NCBI RefSeq assembly: GCF_009870125.1
Contig: NC_046681.1
Location: 9,809,001-9,873,000, forward strand
Direction: 5' to 3'
Source of the DNA: Drosophila pseudoobscura
Lineage: Eukaryota; Arthropoda; Insecta; Diptera; Drosophilidae
Length of the DNA: 64,000 nt
The notes beneath the pieces were generated by a model. That model searched no databases. It worked only from the letters and a program-made list of their open reading frames with translations, and was not told the DNA's origin. The translations under genes were made by a program, and so were the position numbers. This document shows positions 1-13,400 of the stretch, piece after piece. Each line of letters opens with the position of its first letter. The stretch's first letter is position 1.

Positions 1-1497
1 TTAATTCGAGGACCGAGGCTTTATCTGGTTGTCGCACTCGCAGTCGGGGAGCGCGCACTTGATAGATAAGGCTTAATACCGGATCATATAATTTTTGCAA
101 ATAGTAATTGAAATCAGTTCTTATCGCGGTTGGCCGAACCGCAATCTAAATTCCGCCGACTACCAACATGGGCTCTGGGCACCTGAATGTCGGGCTGTTC
201 GTCTTCTGTTTGCTTCTGCTTCTGGTTTATTGCTGGCCATATTTACTCCGGGTATTAACCAAGAGACTAATTTCGCATGGCGCTAAGTGCACTGGATCTA
301 TCCAGTTCGAAAAACAAATATTGTCTGTAGAGCAGAAGGTGGGGATACTTACCGCAAGATACTTATCATCTGTGTTGCCAAATCTTTGCTAATTTTTCTA
401 TGTGAATTATGTTAATCAGAAGGGCTAACAATAGCCACTGGGTTTAATATCAAATTAACGTTGGAAATAAACAAGAGCTATTAGTATTTAACTGATCGAA
501 TGATTACGAGTTTCAGCTAAACCTGGGTTTCAAAATCATTTACAAATGGAAGAATGTTGTAGATGGTTCTAAGGCATACGTTAATGAAAAATATAAATAT
601 AGATACTTTCCTAGAAATTTATTATAATTAAATCTGGTCCATGATGAACCTTAATCGTAATTCGAATCAAAATCCACTCTGAAATTGCCCCAATATCTTC
701 CTAAAATCTTTTAAAATTCTGATCAATTCGATTTTGTGCGCTAAACACTTTATAGAAAACACATCCCTCACCAAAAATAATCAATTCAGAATTATTTCAA
801 TTATTTCCCTTTCTGATTCATACAAAAATCTATAAAAACTAAAAAACGAAAACAAACCCAAAATATTTATTACATTGACCTTCGAAACACTGTATGTAAA
901 AGATTCCATCATTATCAAGTGTGAATGATTGATCCGCCGCTATATATTACACACCTACTCGAATCGGGTAGATTGTGTGTGGGTGCTGGCTCGGAAATTG
1001 TGGAAAATCACGTGCCGCAGCCACAGATTGGATTGGTATTTCAGCTTTAGATTTTAGCACATTTGTGTTTGCACCTGCTTCAAAAAAGCCAAAAAGAGAG
1101 CTTCACCTGATAAGAAAGGGACTCTAAAGCCGATCGATTAAAGTGTGAATTATGGCATGGATTTTCGACTGAGTAAACACCAAAAGATCTACAGATGATC
1201 TGTAGATGATGCACCCAGTCTTCATGGTTAGTGAAATGTGTGGGTTCAATCCAGTTTCGATTGGTTATTGTGGAAGGTCGGTCGACCGGCGTGTGTAAGG
1301 GAGTGATAACAAAAATTAAGAAAAAATCCAAAAAAATAATTCAATATTTGTTAACTCTTTCCTTGCAGAAACTAAGCGAACAAGAAGGAGGCTTTAAGGA
1401 GTAACCAAGAACCTATGCCTATGCCTATGGAGTAGCCCAATTGAGCCACGAAGCAACCCCCCAGAAACCCACAGGATATCCTTAAGGTGGCAACACA
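1..1497 (+). other. Nhe2: Upstream and 5'UTR region of Nhe2
   Basis: No convincing coding sequence is seen here. A pyrimidine-rich acceptor ending in AG at 1367-1368 begins the exon that carries the Nhe2 start codon, so 1369-1497 is probably 5'UTR. At least one non-coding leader exon should lie further upstream, possibly before the window. A CACGTG E-box lies near 1011. The TSS cannot be placed from sequence alone. Confidence 0.5.
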
Positions 1498-4400
1498 ATG
1501 ACCAGCCTTACGGAACAGGACTATGACAGTGCCACGCCAGCACTGCAACAGCAAATGAATCTGGCCAGACGCGCCTGCTGGAGCAGCACAAGGGAAGGTC
1601 CCTTGAATGGTGCTATAGAGATTAGAGATGAAACCACAGCCAGACACAGGCACAGGATAGAATTAGCTGATCCAACAAATAATGAACAACCACCGATGAG
1701 AACTACCTGCAGCACATTAAATCAGAGGAGGCGACGGATGCCACACTGCAGTGGTGGTGGTGGCGGCCTTTTGCACCGAAGGATGCTGGTCCTTTGCGCC
1801 ATCTTCTGTCTGCTGGCGGGCACCGCTCTGGCACGCCCCAACACCAGTGCCAGTGTGGGCGTGGCCTCTGCAGGCGATGGAGACGCTGTCACCCAAGTAA
1901 ATGTGAGTACGAAATTTCACACTGTTTCGGTGGGAGAGGAAAATGTTTAGTCGGTGTAGAGGAAAAACTATTGATATCGTGTTTTTTCAAAACTGATGTA
2001 ATTCGTAATTTACTAATTTAACGATTTAGCTGTAGTTTTTGGTAGGCAGATAAAATATATAAGCCATTATCCAAAAATCATTACGATCGGATAAATATTA
2101 TATCTGGAGTTGAGAAAAACATGTGCTTGGGAATAGAGAACTTTCTTTTGAAAGCTTTAAGTTCTTTATATACGCTGAAATTGAGAAATAGGTCATTATA
2201 GAGTGTTTAAAATACAACTTGAAGTAATGGGAATACCAGGTATTCTGATAGTTGTAACATTTAAAATCGCAATTTCGAAGTTTAGTTAGTAAATAACCAA
2301 AGAAATATGTACTTATAACAAATCTGAATGCTTAGAATAGCATTTAGGGTAAATAGTAATGTGGATTCCACAGCTCATTGCTCTAGCATTGATAGTGTCC
2401 GAAAGCCAGGTGTTCAAAGAGCCCAACCATAGGTGCGCTTCTGCTAATTTTGTTCATGCTGGCTATAATAATGTTCCGATCGTAAAGTGCTTTTGCAACC
2501 AGGAAGATATGTTTATTCTTAATGAGTCTGCCTTTACGGTCTTGGCATTTTTTCAAAATTGTGGATGCCATAGAGTTGCGCGATTTCAAAGAGCGAAATG
2601 AGCCTTTAGAGGAGTCTGTCTGGTTGCAAAATCTGGTTGCACTAACTCCTATAGTCTCTAAGATTTAAAAAAGAGAGTCAATCTACAACCAGTTGGCAGT
2701 CCCTCCCGAATATCATAAAAAAGGCACGGTAATAAAGCCAATTAGTGATGTCCGAATGAAAGACGCCGCAATGTTTTGATGATGGGAAAATATTTTTGAT
2801 GACAATTCGACAGAATAGATCTAGAGATGAGAAATTCCACTCCGAATGCAATTGCAATTTGCAGTTGATGATTGGTTATCATTGAAGTGCATTTGAGTCT
2901 ACAAAAACTGACAAAATATTTACACAATACTCGCTTCATGCCGTTTTCCGTCTGTTAAATTAGCTCATAAACATGTCAATGGAGAGGAGTGGGAGATAGA
3001 ATTGTGCGATGTGTCTATATGTATAAATACTTCAATACGCAAATAGAAAAAAAGATAATACGATTCATGGAAAATTTATTTGGATGGGTCTGTAAGTTTT
3101 CCATCAATTTTTCTGAGAGATAAATCGCCAAACTATTTCTGCGCTTGTCTTCTAGGGGATGGCAGCTTTCAAGAGCTCACATGACTGGGAGATAGCTAAG
3201 GAGTACCTTATCGTAAGCCCCCTTTTGATCGATTGACGTCACATTTATCTGTCTGTCTGTCCAGCTCTATTCCAGTGAGACTTCACATCGATTTGTCTCT
3301 CTGTCCAGCTCTATCGTAGTGGCAAACATTTCCTTATTGCCCTTATGGCTCTATAAATAGACATTGACAATTGAAATTCGATTTGTTGAAACCCACTAAA
3401 CCACATTGCGAGAAGCCAACCATTAATTAGCAAAGTTTCTTGACGTCATCTACGCAGTTGAAGTTGAAGAGATACTCGCATATGTATCTGTGTATCTCTC
3501 AAACAACTTTCATTTGCAGGCAATATGATTAACCTTAATTCTGTATACCCTAGTGCGATATTCATTGAATCTGTGTGACATATCCCCATACGAGATTCCA
3601 TAGATGGCTAGCCTTCTTGTTAAGACTCGCTTACTCACTGACCTAGATCAACATTTTCAGCGGCCTGAATGCCGTAATTTATGCATAGACATTAGGTTTC
3701 GGTTCTATTCATTCACGAAAATTCAGAGTTCTGTTCGGCGTTCGGGCGGGCCATTAATGAAAATGATTGTAATTTTCCGTTGGCGTGCTGCTAAACGTTA
3801 CCCAAACTCACGGCTAAAGCCGAGTGCTCCGCCGTGCTCGCCATGGTTAATCCTCACTTGATTTATGTTTATTCTGGACCTGATTTTCCTCACATTAAAT
3901 GCCCCGTCAAATATTTGATGTTTGTTTTTGTTGGCCAGTTATAAACTCCCCCCAATATCTGAATCATTTTGTATCCCCAGCTGGCAGAGACAGCAGCGAC
4001 AGCAGGAGGCGAAGATGCCACAGCGCCGCCTGTGAAAGCACCACGGGCGGAATCCCTGGAGGAGCCGATTGTCTTGGAGATGAAATCAGACGAAGAAGAT
4101 GGTGGAGGTGGAGAACATCAGAAGATAGAGCGGTATCCGCTCTCCCAGGTGGACTTTGGTCATGTCAAGACACCGTTCATCATTGGAGTGTGGATACTGT
4201 CGGCTAGTATAGCCAAAATCGGTAAGTAAAAGGCATTTACACAGTCAAAATTGGTAGAAGTGGTAGAAGGGTTCACAGCACATACAATTCGATTTTTTCT
4301 TTAGGTTTTATCTTGTCCTTATGTCCTTTCGATTATGAGAAATGAATTTATCTCAAGGTAAAGATATGCAATGGATTGCAAATTTTAGCAACAGCGGAAA

Positions 4401-7400
4401 CTTAGGGATTATTTAGGGATGAGAGAGACTTTTACTAGTAACATGAACATTAATTCATATGGAATATATAGAACTCAAAGACAGGTGCCACAGCCTCGCG
4501 ATCTCTCTTACCACCATCATCTGTCTCCCAGTAAGACTTTTATTTTAGAAAATATCACCCTTATCGTGTGCTGTACTTAAGCCCTGTCCAAAATAAAATC
4601 ATCTCAAGATCGCAAGTGCAATCCTAGTGAAAAGTGTGGCGGCAACAAACAGTGTGTCAGGGATCAGAGCAATCTCAATCCCCACTGCCAGACGCAGTAG
4701 CAAATATTTGCAATTATTTATAATATTTTTATGAATCCCATGACGCACATGACGCAATGTTTCAAGTGAAAAGCAACTTTTGTTTTCATGAAAATACATT
4801 ATAAAGATAATGATAAAGATACTAAGCACTCAACTGAAAAGATTGGGATACACGCTCTGAAAGTACTTGAAAGTTGGGTGTGGTGCTGCAGTTCTTTGGA
4901 ATTGCATGCCAATTAGGTGAAAAATCCCCCATTGGATTATCATGGAAATGTACGTTTTTCCAGCTGCCGTAAGCCTTTTTCCTGCTCAAGTGTGGGCGTG
5001 ATTTTCCTTTCCTGCTGCTGCTGTTGCTGCTGCCAGGACAAAATCAATATGGTTTATGTAATTCCTAGCAACGCGATGCCTTCGTTCATGCAGATTTACG
5101 GCAAGTCGGGGCGCGCGTGTCTGTGTCCTGGCCGAAGGACGTTGCATAAGCTGATGGCGTCCAGCCATCATCAGGCGGCAGCCCACACGTTTGTTGTGCC
5201 ACAAGCGGGGCCTTGACCTTGGCCCTGCCCCAGAGCAACAACTGGCCCCGAGGTTGCATCAATCATTTAAACGATTCGGCCGGCATTCTCTTGAGACTTG
5301 CACATATTTTTGGAGGCCTCTTTTTCCTCAATATGCATTCAATGTCAGGCTCTGGACATATGCGTTTATATCTCTGTCGGTGGTCCTGGCCATGGCCCTG
5401 GCCCTAAACCTTGTCGAAAGCCAAGCGAGAAAATCCATTTCCGCCATCAAGGACGCTTGGCCGTTTTGGGCGTGTTTCCATTTCAATTTATATTTTCAAG
5501 TGGGGAAATCGCTTATGCTGCAGCTTCTGAAATTGAATAAGCGGCCAAGGACCCTCAGGAGACCAAAAATAGATGGCAATACGAGGCATAACACATTTAT
5601 AGCAAATGGCTATCTGCGTTTACTTCCTGTTAATGGAACCAAAAATGTTTCTATGCAGAAATCCACCATAAACTAGATTATTTTTTGAGTAATTTTAGAA
5701 TCTCTAGCAAATGTGGTAGCCTAAGCTATGATGGTCTGCGAGATCGACGAGTATGTAGGTGTTCTTGTGAGCGGAAAGACAGAGAAACCTTCAAACGAAA
5801 AGACAGACAGACAGAAGAACGGATAGGTGGGACATTTCCAGATCGATCCGCCTGCCAACTGATTAGTTTTTATAAATAAAACATCTCCCGCGTCTTACTT
5901 CCGATTGCTCTATTTTTAAAACAAAGAAAAAGAAAGCATTTCTTACCCAATAGAATGTTTGAATTATATGGGAATCGAACTAGCCTTGGAACTATGCAAA
6001 ACTTCAGTGATAAATGACTTTCCCTAGGCTGTTCTTTCCACCAATTGCTCTCTCCCAGTGACACTTTCAATAGTAACTATATATACGATTACATATATCA
6101 TATAGGTTCATTTTATAGGAACGATGATTCAGTATTGGCTCATTGGCTCGCTTCTTTTCTTATTTGCCCTTGAACTGGAATTGTAAGGGATAAGAAAACA
6201 GACTAGTAAAAGCAATAAAGAATATGTACTCCTAGATAGGTTAAAGGTTAACATAGCCCACAGGATAAAGAAAAGCGTTCTGCTACAAATTGCATGCAAA
6301 TTTGCCATCATTGAAATGGAAATGTGGTTTGGCTTTTATAGCCGCCGCCACACAGACAGAAAACCCAACAGCAGATAGAAAACTTTAGCGTTTCGTAATT
6401 AATGGAAATATTTTTGCATACCCGACTGCCCCATGCCTCCAAATATATTTATATATGTATATGTACATATGTATATGTGTATCCACCATCAATTGCGTTG
6501 CACAACTGCCTGTTTATGTTTTGGTAATAATTTTCATATTTCCTTATTTCATTTTTTCACACTTTCAGGTTTCCATATGACGCCCAAACTGCATCTAATA
6601 TTTCCGGAATCATGTCTACTGATTGTCGTGGGCGTGGTCATCGGAGTAGTCCTGTACTTCTGCACCGATGTGGCCGTCTCTCCATTGACGCCCAACACGT
6701 TCTTCTTCTATATGCTGCCACCGATTATCCTAGATGCGGGGTACTTTATGCCCAATCGATTGTTCTTCGACAACCTCGGAACCATTCTGCTCATGGCCGT
6801 TGTCGGAACCATCTTCAATATAGCCACAATCGGTGAGTGGGGTGGGACTAAGACTGAAACATGATCCAGATAGCGTTCTTTCTTTGTCCTTTAGTTGATG
6901 GCTTGATAAATAAAGGTGGCGGGTAGATGGCTGTGTTCCATGCTCTCCGTAATCCCATCCATCTATGTCCATCAACTACTGGCACTATCGGTCAATGGAT
7001 GTATTTAATTTGTGGGTTTAATGTGGTGTTTGTTTAGGTTGTGGAAAGTGTGGTCATCGAGGGGCTGGGTTGGTTGCTCAGCTCCTACAAAATAATCAAT
7101 AATTGGGATATTCAACTTAATCTTTTTCATATAAAATTGTATTTAAATTTCTGAGCCTAGAGCTATTGGTGACCCCGATTTAAAAAGTGCTTAAGAATCA
7201 TAGAGCCCCTCAAACCGAATGTCCTGTGAATTGTACATTGTAAATATAATTGTTGTATATTGAAACAACAAAATCCGGCCGACAATTAGAAACACAAACA
7301 AAATAACCATTTTGGTCAACAAGTTAGAGAATTAGACAAAAAAAGGTGACAAAAAAGGTGGCAGGTAACACCCCAGCTATAGACACAGCCACCAATTAGA

Positions 7401-10400
7401 CACATGATACAGATGAGCAAAGTAAATCATGAATCATGTGAATCATCTCCATTGAAACAAAGCTGCGACGAGACAATGTATGAATGATTCGGTTCTCCGC
7501 CCTGTATAAATTTTGTGGCACGCGAACAGACATTGCCAGACAGACAAATGACAGTCAGGGGAGGAGGCGTGGCATTGGATATAGCTTGTAACGAGAAGAG
7601 CGCTTAGATGTGATTTACACAAAGTGTAACAAAACATGCGATTGATGTGGATAGCAAACAATGTTTCAAGTGATACAAAGGGGGAGTGGACAGACGCCAG
7701 TTAGATGAACGACCGACACCGCCAAAACGGATTCCGGGGGATACACGCTTGAGTTGCCTCAAACAATACCATTCAACAACCCGATCCCCATACCCTTACC
7801 CTTAACCTTACCCTTACCACATACCCAGCCCTAGATGGCAATTACTTATGTTTAGCAAATTGGATTACATACGAATGCGAGCGAGAACATCACAGTGAAT
7901 ATACGCGAACGAGTGCGAGTGTCTATCGCACTTCATTTGAAAAATTCCCATTTCATGAATCATTTATTCAGTTGGGAGCTTAAGCTTCATTCTGATATTC
8001 AAACTATTTTATCGTATCTGAGAAAAACTAGATTGTTTTATGGCTTTCGAAGAGTGTTATGTTCTCTATGAAGTTGAGCTTTTAATGTAGGAAGTATTAA
8101 AGGGGATATAGAAATATTTGTAAGATAAATAAGGAAGACTTTCTGGTATTTGTTTAGTGAATGTTTTAAGCCCTGAATAAATGAGTAAGACTCGAACTCT
8201 GGACATCCAGTATTATTTTAAAGTTGAACATAAGCCCACCACAGTGCCGTCGAAGAGTTGTAGAATGATTACGTAAGGAATTTCAAATATCTTTATATAT
8301 ATATATATATATATATATCGATAGTGGGTACAACAATAAAAAATAAACAAGCGTGTCGCGTCATACAGCAGTTCCTCACTGTCGTTTTGTAGGCTTAGGC
8401 CTACAGGAATCCAATTAAATCAATAGAGTTTAAGTACATATAGTCGTATATTTGATGTACAACAAAATGCTTATTGGTGACCCCGTTACCACCTCTCAAA
8501 TTGCTGACCACAACGGTAGCTCATCTCTGTAGCATTCCATTCATCGAATTCTTGGAAAAACATCAACTAAACACCTCTGAAAGAGCTCAAATATAATAGC
8601 TGCCATTGTATATCACCTTCTCGAGTATACGTATCTTGCCACTTAAGAACATTGAACAAATAGCCATAGCAAACAATCATTTTGCGTAGTTACAAATTAA
8701 ATTACTGGCGGAAAAGCTCGTCTATCAATTGACTTGAGTAACTTCGAGATACGACTCGTACAAGTAGTAGTTCAATGTCAATGTCACACACGAACTGCAA
8801 TCTATTGGCCCTGCAATGGGTGGAGACAATCTCTAATTAAGTCCCAGGAATTGATGAGCTAGAAAATAAATTACGTGAAGGCATCCTCTCATCCTCATCT
8901 TTTTTCTGATTTCTCTCTATGCAGGCGGTGCACTGTATGCCTGCGGATTGACCGGCATCTATGGGGAGAGCCAGACGCCTGGACTGATGGATATCTTCCT
9001 GTTTACCTCGCTGATATCCGCCGTGGATCCGGTGGCTGTGCTGGCCGTATTCGAGGAGATACACGTCAATGAGATCCTGTACATTGTTGTCTTTGGCGAG
9101 TCCCTGCTGAACGATGCTGTTACGGTAAGCAAAGAACGTTATTGATTGACGGATGGATGGTCCACGGATATCGAGTCAATTAAGTCAACAGCCGCTTGAC
9201 ATGCTTAATGGATGCAACAGCTTAACTTGGTTTTCCATTCTGCTCCTCCCTCTCCCCGCACAGGTTGTCATGTACCACATGATGGAGGGTTACACGACCA
9301 TTGGCTTGGACAATGTGATACCCCAGGATATATTTAGTGGTTGCGGTTCCTTCTTCATTGTGGCCCTGGGTGGCACAGCCATTGGCGTCATTTGGGGCTT
9401 CCTGACGGGTCTGGTGACACGTTTCACCGATCATGTGCGTGTAATTGAACCCATATTCATCTTTGTGATGGCTTATCTGGCATATCTGAATGCGGAAATC
9501 TTTCATATGAGTGGCATATTGGCGTAAGTATAAAATATAGCATGAAATGTGTGATATATCATTAAAATATCTTTTATTTCCAAAGGATTACCTTCTGTGG
9601 GATTACAATGAAGAACTACGTAGAGTCGAATATATCCCAAAAGTCGCACACAACCGTGAAATATGCTTTAAAGATGTTATCCAGTTCGGCGGAGACCATT
9701 ATCTTTATGTTCCTAGGCGTAGCCACGGTCAACAATATGCATGTATGGAATACATGGTTTGTGGTCCTAACCATTGCCTTCTGCTCTGTGTTTCGGGTGT
9801 TAGGTGGGTATATCTATGGTTTATTTGCGCACCAAATGCATATTGAACTCTCCTTCTTTTAGGTGTCATCCTTCTGACAGCCATTGCCAATCGCTTCCGT
9901 CTACACAAGCTGTCGCGTGTGGACCAGTTCGTCATGTCGTATGGCGGCCTGCGTGGCGCTGTGGCCTTTGCCCTGGTCCTACTGGTCGATGAGAACGTGG
10001 TCAAGCAGAAGAACATGTTTGTGACCACCACCATAGCTGTGATCTACTTTACCGTCTTCCTGCAAGGCATCACCATCAAGCCGCTGGTCAGCATACTGAA
10101 TGTGAAGCGTGCAAATAAGCGTAAACCCACCATGAATGAGCGTATACACGAGAGGGTAATGCTTCTTTATAGCAGCAATAGATATTTTGAGACTTATTGT
10201 TGACTTTTGCGTTCCAGTTTATGGATCATTTGATGGCAGGCATTGAGGATATTGTGGGCAAGACGGGCAACTATAATGTGCGTGATAAATTCAAGCGTTT
10301 CGACAATCGCTTTATACGCCCACTGATTATAAGGGATCTGAAGGTGAGATTTGGTTGTTTGTAGGGAACAAAAGCTGAGGATAAAACCAAACACATCCCC

Positions 10401-13400
10401 TGATTCCTGCCACACAGGAAGTGCATGAATTGCATCTATTGGATCATATACCCATGCAAAACTATGAGAAGCATTTGAATAGGAATAAGCCAAAGCCTAT
10501 AGACCGAAGGACGACGACCATTAACCTTCGACGTCTGTACGAAGGCGATGCAGAGGCTTAGTGTTAAGCGAATTGTTTTTTGTAATCCTTTTGAGGGATT
10601 AAAATACTCAAAAATATCCATTCCTTTCCACCTTCCTTACACCTTCAGGGAGCCGAACCGAAGATCATTGAGACGTACTCGAAGCTAACGATGCGCGATG
10701 CCATGGAGGTGATGCGACGAAATCCCTCCACAATTGGCCAAATGACTGGCACCGAGTCGATGAGCGCTTTGTTTAGGAACTATACCAATAACTATATTGG
10801 TGTCAGGTGGGCACCGCCAACCATATATACCACATGGTAAACGAATTTTGGATTGAATCCGGCACGCTAAGCCGATGCTCTCAATATGATATATCTGTAT
10901 TCACACCAATCGATCTAACGATCGATCTGCATGCAGTACGAACTGAAACTCAAATCTATCTGTTGTAGAAGTAGCATGAAACTCTGCACAAAACTTTAGT
11001 TCTATTTAATCCGGCCACTAACCAAACCAAAACCCAAAAACATTACTACACGTCTATATATAGATCTGTTGATCTGAAATTCGTTTAACCACTCGTATGA
11101 TTTACTCTTCTTGATACTATTAGAACTGATCTCTAGCTTGTCCTGTTGTTTTATTGATAAGATATATTAATGTCATGGTGTGCTTTTGCAGTCCCAGTCT
11201 AACAAATCTAGACAATACATGTCGCAACCTGGACATGGCTGAGCTGGACTATAATCCATCCAAGAAGGATCTGACTGATGCCAGGATCCATCATCTGTTG
11301 GCCGAAGAGCTGAAGCCTTATAGAAGGGTATGTATTATTCGAAAAGGGAATCGATTAGAATATCCATTTTTTTTCAGTTTCGTTCCTCAATTTTGCAGTC
11401 ACTTTTCTTTTGGTTGGATTTTCTATATAGCGTAAAAGTTTAGCACACCACCAGCCCAAAGAGTTTTTGACTCTATCTGTCACCACTTCTTCGTTCTCTC
11501 TCTCTCTCTCTGTCTATCTGTATCTCTGCTAGTTATTCACTGAAGCATCTCTATATGCCAAGAGTTCTACTGTAACTTCTTCACCTTCGGCTTTTCTGTT
11601 CTTTGTACTTTTGGGCATTTAGTTTGTGAGACACTCTACGCTTTCTAGCTCTATATAGCCTCAATCCGCCGACTATATACATATATACTATATATTATAT
11701 ACATCTATAGATATATTTGTGATTAATCGTTTATTTAATTTCTCTCCCGTTGTTTCGATTACTCAACATCAACTTCTCGACAACGGTTGCAAAATAAATC
11801 CAAAATCCGCTTTCGTGTGCTTATAAAAAAAAAACCCAAAAAATTATAATAATACATTTCGATAAACTATCGATCTATTGTCGATATATATTTTCGATAA
11901 AGGCCTCAATACAAATGGTACGAATAAATTGGTTAATTGGTTTTAGTTCTATTTGATTTGATCTGTTTCTTGATTGATTTTTGATATAAACTTCGTTTCG
12001 GATTAACTATGAAACTCAAAAACTTTGTTAAATGTTACACGTTCCTTCTGTGCTGTGTGTGTCTCTGTATCTCTTTGATTGCAACCAACAAAAACTTTAA
12101 TCTCGTAATCTACTTTTCTAAATGTTCTCTAATTGGTGTTCTCTAATATGATCTCATACTATTAATTTAATTATTTAATTAACGAAAGGCAATGCTTAAA
12201 TCCGCCCATTAATATGCATTACCTGAAAAGCAAATAGAAATTTCGAATAGACAGGGGAATATGATTGATTATTTTATTAGGATATATGTATGTATGTACA
12301 TGCCGTAGATAAATGCCATGTATTCACTCATATGCCATGTGTCGTTGGGCATTGGCTCCCAATGTGAAAAACAGAATGGCCGAGAATGCAAAAACAAAAT
12401 ACATGGCATCTGCAAGACAATCCCATAAATTAAAAAAAAAAACAACAACATTAATTTCGTGTACATTATATAGAGACCATAAAACAGAGATTATCCCAAA
12501 ATATACCAGTTTAAGATTGATAGTTTCTGCCCCTTAACATATTATATTTCTAACTGAACCACACTCGCGTCTTATAAAAAATAAAAGGAGAGAAAATGTC
12601 CTATGTGAATTCTCTGTATCCTTACACGTTTTGGGAAAAATGAGACCAGCAATCATACTTCCAAATTTTTAGGATTCCAAAAAGTTAGAGCTTTGCGATA
12701 AGTGAACACATTCAAAAGCATTTCCCAAAAGTCTCCAATAAATAGGGGAAGAAATGAAATGTATTATATTTCCAAAACTGTAGAAAAGAATAACAGATCA
12801 CACAAAGAATTCTTTTAAATAAAGTAATATATAAATATCTAATTGTAAAAGAATATCTCTTTGCAAATATCTAATGTAAATGTTTCGTATCGTAAAAGTT
12901 AATGTTGACACTTACAAAAATACTCGAACACAAATTTCCTTAAGTAATTTAACTTTCTTTTAGAATATTCAACATAAATCTTAGTTTTTTTGTCCTGAAA
13001 TATATTTATTAAAATCTTTTTGATATGATTTTGTAGCTTTTTCCCTACTCTCTTAATGCTTAACTCCCCCCTTGGCTTTCTTTTGTTTTTCCCCTCTTCA
13101 GAACTACCCTTTCTAAGCACTTTAGTTTGTTATATTTGCATTGAATTATTTTACACTTTATTCCAACAAAAACTAAATATACACACCAACCAATATACCT
13201 GTTGTCTGTCCAATAATTGTTGTGCTCTCTCATATATATAGTACTTACAATATATATCCTAGAAAAACTAGACTTCGGTTAGCCGAAGAGCCACTAAAAT
13301 GTTAGTCCGTACTAGACACAAGCACTCGATCTATGTTAATCTCTATTCATAAACTGTACAAATGTTATGGAAAGTCGTTTTACACTTGCTCCGTTCATGT

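Noticed and set aside
7792-7828. Telomere-like repeat
   Set aside because: The unit is CCCTTA, not CCCTAA, is short and degenerate, and flies do not use such telomeres.
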